Of a stretch of DNA of 7,115 nucleotides, positions 1 through 6,475 are shown piece by piece (position 1 is the stretch's first letter; every line of letters begins with the position of its first letter). The notes under the pieces were generated by a model. The model was not told where the DNA came from. It saw only the letters and a program-made list of their open reading frames with translations, and ran no database searches. The stretch is from the NCBI GenBank assembly GCA_000485475.1, contig AXYY01000098.1, forward strand, positions 1-7,115, in the 5' to 3' direction. This stretch comes from Candidatus Ancillula trichonymphae ImTpAt (GTDB lineage: Bacteria; Actinomycetota; Actinomycetes; Actinomycetales; Bifidobacteriaceae). Position numbers and translations under genes: made by a program.

Positions 1-105
1 AGGCCTGGACAAAACAGCATTCATGGGCTTTCAGGTAAATGGAGTAGTAAACAACCACGTATCTAATTTGTAGCACACACCCATGACATTTTGTGTTCAA
101 CCACC

Positions 106-432
106 TCAACCATAAAAGTCCTGACCTATTCTATAGCCATAACATTTTTCAGTAATAATACATTTAGCAGCATTTTCATCAACTTGTTTAATTCTAGTCC
201 TAATTATACTAATATGCGCATTTAACAACTTCTCATCACTTGGTGTTCGACGACTGCGAGTACTCCCAAACACCATCGAAAATCTCATCTCTTGAAACAC
301 ACCTATTAACATTTTGCATCAATTGTAATCAACTCTTTCTAATTTAATGGGTATATTATTTCACGAACATCTTTCGTAAACTGGTATTAACCAAATATTG
401 TCATAACTATACACTTCTTGATCTTCACTCAT
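106..432 (-). pseudogene. Small OmpR/PhoB-like winged-helix DNA-binding protein, frameshifted
   Basis: No receiver domain is visible; it looks like a stand-alone winged-helix protein of about 108 residues. The best continuous piece (312 to 106) contains SDEKLLNAHISIIRTRIKQ followed by IITEKCYGYRI, matching the recognition helix (vHIsrLRkKl) and C-terminal wing (i.T..g.GYr) of OmpR-type effector domains. The N-terminus is upstream: ATG at 432-430, preceded by GGAG (442-439) with a 6-base gap, begins MSEDQEVYSYDNIWLIPVY, then shifts frame near 370 into DVREIIYPLN, an in-frame TAG, and KELITIDAKC, before returning to the main frame near 312. ITIDAKC plus LIGVF would be the first helix of the fold. 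It lies divergent to the R-M operon, so a role as its regulator is possible but only inferred. The helix/wing motif is the strongest evidence; the N-terminal reconstruction is less certain. Confidence 0.6.
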
Positions 433-438
433 AATCTT

Positions 439-442
439 CTCC
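439..442 (-). promoter_or_regulatory. Ribosome binding site of the divergent winged-helix gene
   Basis: On the - strand GGAG lies six bases before the ATG at 432-430, within an A-rich stretch. It decides the start, because the longest open piece (from 312) begins without a comparable site and lacks the first helix of the fold. Confidence 0.55.
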
Positions 443-561
443 TTTTTTCCAAAAGGTCAATTCTAACTACAAATAATGTTAGCTAATACTATAAGCACTT
501 AATTTAGCAAATAGTTGTCAGAAAATATTAAATGAATGTTAAATTTTGTGGGGTTCCCCGT

Positions 562-598
562 AATATGTGTACAAGCGCTTGTAAGCTGCATGCATATT
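562..598. promoter_or_regulatory. Candidate operator: perfect 14-bp palindrome TACAAGCGCTTGTA inside a second inverted repeat
   Basis: Positions 570-583 read TACAAGCGCTTGTA, a perfect palindrome with a central CG. It is flanked by AATATG (562-567) and its complement CATATT (593-598). Even-spaced palindromes with an AAGCGCTT core are typical of LacI/GalR-family operators (cre sites share the core). The site lies about 60 bases upstream of the hsdM-side -35 and about 140 bases from the divergent start, so it could serve either direction. Binding is inferred; no LacI-type gene is in the window. Confidence 0.4.
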
Positions 599-606
599 GT
601 ATTGTA

Positions 607-678
607 GAGGAGGTAAAATGTAAAACTCGGAAAACTAAAAATCTCACACAAAGCCTCAAAGTGTGCTATAATGATTGA
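607..678 (+). other. Possible short leader ORF, broken by one base, behind a strong Shine-Dalgarno
   Basis: GAGGAGGT (607-614) sits four bases ahead of ATG at 618-620, which is followed at once by TAA. If the T at 621 is an inserted base, the frame opens into a lysine-rich peptide of 20 codons, starting MKTRKTKNL and ending at TGA 676-678. One-base insertions are common elsewhere in this window, so this is plausible. The alternatives are a true start-stop element or chance. Its 3' part overlaps the -35 and -10 boxes proposed for hsdM. Confidence 0.25.
643..672 (+). promoter_or_regulatory. Sigma70-type promoter for the hsdM operon
   Basis: TATAAT (667-672) is a perfect -10 box and is preceded by TG plus one base (TGCTATAAT), the extended -10 form. 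CTCACA (643-648) is a 4/6 match to TTGACA at an 18-base spacing. Transcription would begin near 679-680, leaving a leader of about 67 bases before the hsdM ATG. CACAC (645-649) and GTGTG (661-665) form an inverted repeat inside the promoter and could be an operator. Confidence 0.55.
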
Positions 679-729
679 TTAGTAGTGGTAATGCAAAGGT
701 GTTGTTCTGGTAGTGTGTGCGTGCTAAGT

Positions 730-735
730 GGGGAG
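730..735 (+). promoter_or_regulatory. Ribosome binding site for hsdM
   Basis: GGGGAG ends 11 bases before the ATG at 747, which opens MAVKK. The spacing is rather long. The alternative ATG at 736 follows the site directly and reads MDGLWQLRKSELYSS in one frame, but the family N-terminus MAVKKSELYSS favours 747 with one extra A in the run 759-763. Confidence 0.4.
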
Positions 736-1233
736 ATGGACGGGTTATGGCAGTTAAGAAAAAGTGAACTGTATTCCTCCAATCTGTGGGCGAGTTGTAA
801 TAGTTTACGTGGGGGCATGGATGGTTCGCAATATAAGGACTACATATTGACGCTCTTTGTTTGTCAAGTATGTTTCTGATAAATTCAAAGATGTGCCATA
901 CGGTGGTGATATTGAAGTTCCTGAAGGTGGAAACTTACGCTTATTGGTGACAAGAATATCGGTGAAAAGATGGACAAAATCATCGCTCGACTTGCTGAAG
1001 CAAACCCACCTTACAAGGGGTTGTTATAAATAACGCACACTTCAAATGACGAGGGCAAACTGGGCAAAGACAAGGAGATGGTCGACAAACTCTCCGAATT
1101 GCTCGGCGTTTTCCGTGACCAGATGCCCGATTTCAGCAAGAATCACGCTGATGGCGACGATCTCATCGGTGATGCTTACGAATACTTGATGCGGAATTTC
1201 GCAATCGAGGGTGGCAAGAGCAAGGGGCAGTTC

Positions 1234-1263
1234 TGCAATCCGCCAGTTTGACTTTGTTGTGTG
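1234..1263 (+). other. Deletion junction removing HsdM motif I
   Basis: GKSKGQF ends at 1233; twelve or so unassignable bases follow, then FDFVV begins at 1247. In the family these two blocks are separated by roughly 90 residues that include the D-P-T-C-G-S-G SAM-binding loop. The join is out of frame. Two bases on, TG is duplicated (1260-1263), shifting GCTAATCCACCG into another frame. Confidence 0.7.
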
Positions 1264-2237
1264 GCTAATCCACCGTTTTCCAATAAGAACTGGATGCATG
1301 GATTGAAGGAGTACGGGTGTTTTGATGGCTATGGCGACCGTCCGCCGCGGAAGAACGGCGATTTTGCGTGGCTGCTGCTCCACATCATCAAATCCCTGAA
1401 GCGTAACGGCAAGGCGGCGGTTATCCTGCCACAGACGTACTCTTCCGCGGAAACGCCGAAGCTACTATACGCCAATCACTCATCGACCGTGGCTTTATCA
1501 AAGGTATCATCGGTCTGCCCGTAAACCTTTTCTACGGCACGGGCATTCCAGCCTGCATTATTGTTATCGACAAGGAGAACGCCGACGAGCGCAACGGCAT
1601 CATCATGATTGACGCGAGCCGTGATTTCATAAAGGACGGCAACAAGAACCGTCTGCGTGAGAGTGACGTGTATAAAATCACGACTGTCTTCAATGCGCTT
1701 GTTGCGAATCGTAAGATAAAAACTGACCCGAAGTACGCACGCTTTGTGCCGCTTTTGGAGGTAAAAACAAGAATGCTTGCAACCTCAACATTCCGCACTA
1801 CATAGATAGCGGTCGGCTGAAGATATCCAGAGCATCGACGGACAACCTAGACGGAGGTATTCCAACAGACGACATAGGCAGCTTGTCACTTTACTGGTGG
1901 GATACATTCCCAAACTTGCAGGCGACTCTGTTTGCTCAATTTCGCAAGGACTTTTATTCTCTTATCGTGGATAAGGGCGCAATACGTGACACTTATTGAC
2001 GGTGAGCGGGACTTTTCTGCATATGCCGATAAGGTGGAGAACAGTTTTGAGAATTGGATTAAGAAAGTGGACGGCAAACTCCGCACCATTATTAGTGGTC
2101 AGACTAAGCCAAAACTGCTGATTGCCGAAATAGCCGAGGAAATCATCGCTGAATACGCATCCGTAACGCTCATAGACAAATATGACGTTTACGAAGTGTT
2201 GCTATCCTATTGGAATGAAACCATGTCTGATGATGTG

Positions 2238-2245
2238 TACATACA
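2238..2245 (+). repeat. Tandem micro-duplication TACA x2 in hsdM
   Basis: TACATACA interrupts the codons for DDVYI and IVQDGYKAVRDIRE. Removing one copy restores a continuous frame across the break. Confidence 0.75.
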
Positions 2246-2389
2246 TCATTGTGCAGGATGGCTACAAAGCCGTGCGTGACATTCGGGAAAAGGAAACAGG
2301 CTGGGAGGGCAAACTTGTTCCGAAAAGCCCTCATTATAGAGATGTTCTTTGCCGCCGAGCAGAAAGCCATCGATGATATGGAAACTGTC

Positions 2390-2404
2390 ATTGCAGCGGT
2401 GAAA
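2390..2404 (+). other. Deletion junction in the HsdM C-terminal region
   Basis: ETVIAA is normally followed by a long helical C-terminal region; here it joins in frame to VKVRLKEMGFAW, the conserved end of the protein. I estimate more than 120 missing residues from family memory. The join keeps frame, so it would give a shortened but terminated protein if the other lesions were absent. Confidence 0.6.
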
Positions 2405-2453
2405 GTGCGCTTGAAGGAAATGGGGTTCGCATGGTAAGCACCTGATAAAATAC

Positions 2454-3037
2454 ATGAGTTGCACAATGACGAAAAGAGATTGCTGAGATTTACTGGAGAT
2501 TGGGTGGAGAAAAAATTGGGAGAGATTGCACTTAATATTTGCACGGGAAAGAAAAACAACGAAGATAAAACGTACGATGGAAAATACCCATTTTTTGTAC
2601 GTTCACAACAATTGAGACAATTGATAGTTGGGCATATGATGGAGAGCTATTTGTTATACCCGGCGAAGGCAATATCGGAGATATTTTTCATTACATTGTC
2701 GAAAAATTTGATTTTCATCAAAGAGTATATAAAATCAGCGATTTTACGATAGAACATGATGGAAAATATATTTATTATCAAATATGTGTGTCTTTTAGCA
2801 AACATGCCCTTAAAAATACTTCAAAAGCAACTGTCGATTCATTGTGTTTGCCTGTGTATTTCAGGAATATATATAGAGTTTTATTGCCACCCACTCTTAT
2901 AGAACAACAAGCCATCACCGAGGTCCTCTCCGATATGGATACGGAAATTGACACGCTGACGGAAGCTGAATAAGGCATGGCAAATAAAGCAAGGTATGAT
3001 GAACGAACTGCCGACAGGTCGGATTCGACTTGTGTAG
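2454..3037 (+). pseudogene. hsdS: Type I restriction specificity subunit HsdS, half-size, frameshifted
   Basis: HsdS recognises the DNA target and docks HsdM and HsdR. Visible in order: LRFTGDWVEKKLGEIA (start of a target-recognition domain), TGKKNNEDKTYDGKYPFF with VRSQ, then from 2614 YDGELFVIPGEGNIGDIFHY, KFDFHQRVYKISDF, KHALKNTSKATVDSL, PPTLIEQQAITEVLSDMD (conserved helical spacer), and after a break at 2971 KQGMMNELPTGRIRLV and TAG. That is one recognition domain plus one conserved helical region, about 190 residues, where standard HsdS has two of each in about 400. The ATG at 2454 is 16 bases after the hsdM stop, but needs a one-base correction to enter the KRLLRF frame; TTG at 2459 is already in that frame. 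Breaks lie near 2612 (one A missing) and at 2971 (extra T makes TAA). It may be a true single-domain HsdS acting as a dimer, or the product of deletion. Confidence 0.85.
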
Positions 3038-3045
3038 ATCACGGG

Positions 3046-3658
3046 ATACCTACAAAAACTGCAGACATTCCAAAAACGGAAGTTTTGAAACAACCGACTA
3101 GAGGTTACAGACACAACCAGGAGTTTGAAAACGCTGTGATGATAGCGAGCATTGTGAACGCTCTTTACTTAGAAAAGTACCCGCTAGGCAAAAAGAAGGT
3201 GCAGAAATGTCTATATTTACTGCGTCGCCACCAAAACAAGAGTACAAAACAATTTTTGAAAAAAGTGGCTGGTCCTTACTCTAACAGGGTGCCGTTTTAT
3301 AAAGGTGGTAAACCGATTGCTCAAAATGCGCACTACATTACACAAGAACAAGCAAGAACAAAGGTACAACTTTTGCTCGCGATAAAAATATCAACAAAGC
3401 ACTTGACTACATTTCATCGTGGAACATTGAAGACGACATATGCTGGATGGTTGACAATTTGAAATTCAAGGGAGTTGACGGATTAGAGCTTTTAGCGACG
3501 CGACGGTGGTAGATATGGCAATGCTTGAGCTACGTGAGGCGGGAAAGCCGATTTCCGTTCAAGCTGTAAAAGTGATTATCCAATTCAGCGAGGAATGTAA
3601 AACCAAGTTGAAACGTGAGATTTTCTCCTATACCAACATTGCCCGTGCCATCAAGTAG
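3046..3658 (+). pseudogene. Accessory protein within the type I R-M operon, possibly Panacea/SocA-like
   Basis: I do not recognise a named family with certainty. About 200 residues reconstruct: HNQEFENAVMIASIVNALY, YPLGKKKVQKCLYLLRRHQ, KKVAGPYSN, GGKPIAQNAHYIT, then after a CA duplication at 3341-3344 GTTFARDKNINKALDYI, WNIEDDICWMVDNLKFK, LELLAT, and after a GCGAC duplication (3495-3504) VVDMAMLELREAGKPISVQ and FSYTNIARAIK before TAG. The KxQKxxYLL helix with the following A-G-P-Y resembles the core of the Panacea (DUF4065/SocA) antitoxin fold; this is a pattern judgement only. No ATG fits the start: ATA at 3046, just after the hsdS stop, opens PTKTADIPKTEV and may be a changed ATG, or TTG at 3085 may be used. 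The TAG at 3656 is in frame with the hsdR ATG at 3692 with no further stop between. No membrane segment or signal peptide is visible. Confidence 0.75.
3495..3504 (+). repeat. Tandem micro-duplication GCGAC x2 in the accessory gene
   Basis: GCGACGCGAC shifts the frame after LELLAT. Deleting one copy yields LELLAT running directly into VVDMAMLELREAGK. Confidence 0.8.
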
Positions 3659-3754
3659 AGTAACGAGCTTTTCAAAACGGGGGTACAACTCATGTCGAAG
3701 ATTAACGAAGCTGAACGCAGAACCCAAGAGCGCGTCCTTAAACTATTCACAGAT

Positions 3755-3764
3755 GCTGGGCTGG
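3755..3764 (+). repeat. Tandem micro-duplication GCTGG x2 near the hsdR start
   Basis: GCTGGGCTGG follows KLFTDA. Taking out one copy joins KLFTDA to GYAYYGNLRDRIN in one frame, close to the LGY..YYGN block expected of HsdR N-termini. Confidence 0.7.
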
Positions 3765-4576
3765 CTATGCTTACTATGGCAACCTACGTGACAGGATAAA
3801 CAGTAACATTGATGTTGATAAACTGACGGCATGGCTCGTTGGTCATGGCTACAGTAGAACCCTTGCCAATAGAGCACAGTCTCTGAACTCCAAAAGACAG
3901 CGGGTAATTTGCAGCAGGGGCTCTATAAAACAAATCGGGATTGTATGCTCGCTCTTGAAATACGGCGCAAAGGTCAATGAGAATTCTGGCGAACCTGAAG
4001 AACAGTTTACTTCATTTGGGAGTATTCCCAAAATAACGAGTTCGCCATAGCCGAGGAAGTGACGATAAAAAATAACTATGAGCGCCACCTCGATCTTGTG
4101 GTGTATATCAACGGCATCGCCGTGGCGGTGATTGAACTGAAGAAATCTACTGTTTCAGTGTCGCAGAGTATCCGACAAAACCTCTCCAACCAGAACGAAC
4201 ATTTTAACAAGCCGTTCTTTACCACAATGCAGTTCGTAATGGCGGGTAATACAGCCGAAGGTTTGCACTATGCCACGATAGAAACTCCGGAAAAGTACTA
4301 CCTTGAATGGAAAAACGACAACGTCAATACTGCGCGCAACCGCTTGACCAAGTCTCGATAGATATTCTTGAAAAGTGCGCCGGATTGCCTGATAAACTGG
4401 ACTGGCAACTTTTCAGTATGTTCCAGAAGCAGCGATTCCTCGACCACCTCATTCATAACTTCATCGTGTTCGATAAGGGCACCAAGAAAGTCTGCCGCCA
4501 CAACCAGTATTTCGGTATAAAGAAAGCTCAGATGAAACTGGGCAGAAAGCAAGGTGGCAGGCACATCATCTGGTAT

Positions 4577-4597
4577 GCCCAAGGCAGCGGCAAAACT
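4577..4597 (+). other. HsdR Walker A motif AQGSGKT
   Basis: The ATP-binding loop of the superfamily 2 motor is intact at codon level. Just upstream GGCAGGCACA (4556-4565) looks like nested GGCA and CA duplications that add two codons (RH) to the usual QGGIIW lead-in without breaking frame. Confidence 0.8.
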
Positions 4598-5023
4598 CTG
4601 ACGATGGTGTGGCTTTCCAAAATGGATACTGGTAGCAAACTCCGATGCCCGTGTTCTTATTGTTGCCGACCGTGATGAACTGGATGAACAGATGGAGAAG
4701 GTCTACAAAGGCGTAGACGAACAAAAGTATACCGTACCTCCTCTTGTGCTGCTGACCTTGTGAACAAACTTGCTAAAACAGACAAGCGCCTCATCTGCTC
4801 GCTGATTCATAAATCTGGTGTTCGCACGAACAGCGAGGTCAGCGAAGCCCAGAAAAGAAGTCTATCGAGCAATTCATAAAAGAACTCAGAGCCACCCTTC
4901 CGTCAGGGGTTTTAAGGCTAAGGGCAATTTGTCGTTTTTGTAGACGAATGCCATCGTACCCAAAGCGGTCTATTGCACAAAGCCATGAAGGAAATACTAC
5001 CAAACGCCATCTTTATTGGTTTT

Positions 5024-5050
5024 ACGGGAACACCATGCTTGTGGCGCGGA
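5024..5050 (+). other. Deletion junction in HsdR between the motor lobes
   Basis: FTGTP (motif III) is followed directly by ATGCTTGTGGCG, the MLVA block that in HsdR comes well over a hundred residues later, just before the C-terminal lobe. The join is out of frame. Immediately after, CG is duplicated (5045-5048); removing one copy gives VADSIY leading into ACEYYKIF. Confidence 0.65.
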
Positions 5051-5308
5051 CTCGATTTATTCCGCTTGCGAATATTATAAAATATTCCGAGCGAGGCACT
5101 TTGAGCAATGCGCAATTATTACCTCTTTTGTGCCTTTGGAGGGCAATCTACGCACGGAAGCCGAAGATGCCGAGGAGTAAACGAAGTTTATGAGAAGATG
5201 CTAAATGGTCAGTTTGCCGAAAATTTCGAAGCCGAAGCTAAGCGCAAATTCATTGAAGAATCGGCGCAAATGAAACTGTTTATCGTGGTTGACAAGCTCC
5301 TGGGGCTT

Positions 5309-5316
5309 TGACTGAC
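5309..5316 (+). repeat. Tandem micro-duplication TGAC x2 in HsdR motif V
   Basis: VVDKLL-GFD-APPC is the expected motif V block. TGACTGAC splits GFD from APPC, and a two-base loss at about 5302 separates VVDKLL from GFD. Both lesions hit one of the most constrained parts of the motor. Confidence 0.75.
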
Positions 5317-5673
5317 GCGCCGCCCTGTACTTTCTCCCCTCTACATCGACAAATCCATGCAACGACCACGGGCTATTTCAAGCCATCTGCCACGTCAACC
5401 GTCTGGATGACGAGAAAAAAACTTCGGATATATCGTGGACTACAAGCAATTGTTTGAAGACTTGACCAATGCCCTGAACAAAAGTATATATACTACGGCG
5501 GGTGCTTTCGAAGGCTATGACGCTGAAGATATTGAGCGCTTGATAAAAGACCGACTAACGAAGCAAGGAAATATCTTGACCTTACTTTAGAGGAACTCGA
5601 TGACTTTTGCGGAGACGTTCCCGCTACCAGAGCCGAGATTGATTATATTCACTACTTCTGCGGTGAAAATGGC

Positions 5674-5681
5674 GTGGGTGG
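5674..5681 (+). repeat. Tandem micro-duplication GTGG x2 in hsdR
   Basis: GTGGGTGG lies after YFCGENG. Removing one copy gives ENGVASIDDESC and restores the frame running into REKLYKLVNRLIRAYA. Confidence 0.75.
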
Positions 5682-6475
5682 CATCAATTGACGATGAATC
5701 CTGTTCCCGCAGCCGCGAGAAGTTGTATAAACTGGTGAATCGACTTATCCGCGCCTATGCTTGAGATTAAAGGCGAAATGACCGAAGCCGGGTATATGGC
5801 AATTGAACAAGCGGACATAGACAGTCACATTCTATACTGCTTTGAAGGAAAATCGGCAATGCTAGCGGTGACTTTATCGACCTAAAATCATACGAAGCGG
5901 ATATGCGCCGTCGTCTAATTGACGCTTATTACATCAAAGCGGATGACAGTCGTAAACTCGGCGAGTTCGATGACTTTACCCTGCTGGATTTCGTATAAGC
6001 ACAAGGCGAGAAACTTGCTGGCAGGGAAAAAGAAGCTGCCGCCGAAGCTATTGAAAACAACATCCGTAAAAAAGTTGTAGAGAAAATCCTCATTAATCTC
6101 AAGTATTACGAGAAGATGTCGACTATCCTCGACGAATTGATAAAAGCGCGACGCGAGGGGGCAATTACTTATGAGAAGTTGCTCGAAAAGTATGTCGAAC
6201 TGGTCAAGAACGCCGAACAACCTGAAAAAACAATACACATTATCCGGAAAGTATTCGCCACAGCGGTGCATTGCGGGCATTCTACGACAACTGCGGTGAG
6301 GACGAGGAGCTCTGGTACTGGTTCTTGACAAAGCCGTTCGCGAAAGCAAACACGCTGACTTCCGCCACAATGAGTTCAAGGAGCGCAGAATAAAGAAAGC
6401 CATGCATAAGGTTCTCAAAGACAAGGACGAGGTTGAGCGGGTCTACAACATAGTTGTGGAACAAGGAGAATATTG

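Larger units (their letters stand above)
433..746. other. Divergent intergenic region
   Basis: This AT-rich spacer separates the - strand winged-helix gene from hsdM. It holds the palindrome at 570-583, a strong Shine-Dalgarno followed by ATG-TAA (607-623), a consensus-like promoter (643-672) and the hsdM leader. From 480 to 545 I see only AT-rich sequence; the - strand has TGTCAG and ACTATA complements (516-521, 488-493) that resemble -35 and -10 boxes, but they are 22 bases apart, so I do not call a promoter there. Confidence 0.6.
747..2437 (+). pseudogene. hsdM: Type I restriction-modification DNA methyltransferase subunit HsdM, frameshifted and internally deleted
   Basis: HsdM uses S-adenosylmethionine to methylate adenine in the target chosen by HsdS. 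In order one can read MAVKK, SELYSS, GGMDGSQYKDYILTL, FVKYVSDKF (HsdM N-terminal helical domain), GDAYEYLMRNF and GKSKGQF (entry to the methylase domain, to 1233), ANPPF (1264-1278; catalytic NPPF motif IV), then a clean 108-codon stretch from 1434 with GIIGLPVNLFYGTGIPA, KVENSFENW, IAEIAEEIIAEYA, SDDVYI, GWEGKLVPK, and the terminal KEMGFAW before TAA. At least ten frame changes occur. Two larger deletions stand out: motif I (DPTCGSGS-type SAM loop) is absent between GKSKGQF and the FDFVV that precedes NPPF, and the C-terminal helical region is lost between METVIAA and VKVRLKEMGFAW (near 2398). As written, the product could not bind SAM normally. Identification is firm; whether the lesions are biological is not. 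Confidence 0.93.

Noticed and set aside
1..105. Possible start of another - strand gene (ATG-led, followed out of frame by YVVVYYSIYLKAHE)
   Set aside because: The ATG frame stops after eight codons, the other frame has no start, and the window ends too soon to judge. Nothing else is visible here.
550..559. GGGGTTCCCC as a terminator hairpin
   Set aside because: The loop would be two bases and no T-run follows; it is not a functional intrinsic terminator.
685..879. Small + strand protein beginning MVMQRCCSG
   Set aside because: From 763 on it is simply HsdM N-terminal sequence (SELYSS, GGMDGSQYKDYILTL) in the frame created by one extra A; the part before is GT-rich leader.
1042..1383. Open frame of 113 codons on the - strand
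   Set aside because: It lies antisense to clearly conserved HsdM coding sequence (GDAYEYLMRNF, NPPF) and has no recognisable motif of its own.
3340..3363. Repeated CAAGAACAA units as a longer tandem repeat
   Set aside because: Removing a whole ten-base unit does not restore the accessory gene frame, whereas removing a single CA from 3341-3344 does, so the longer repeat is probably Lys/Asn/Thr codon bias.
5915..6424. Open frame of 169 codons on the - strand, the longest intact frame in the window
   Set aside because: It is the complement of the HsdR C-terminal region, whose sense reading matches conserved blocks; the - strand product is low-complexity Ser/Leu/Phe-rich and shows no domain.
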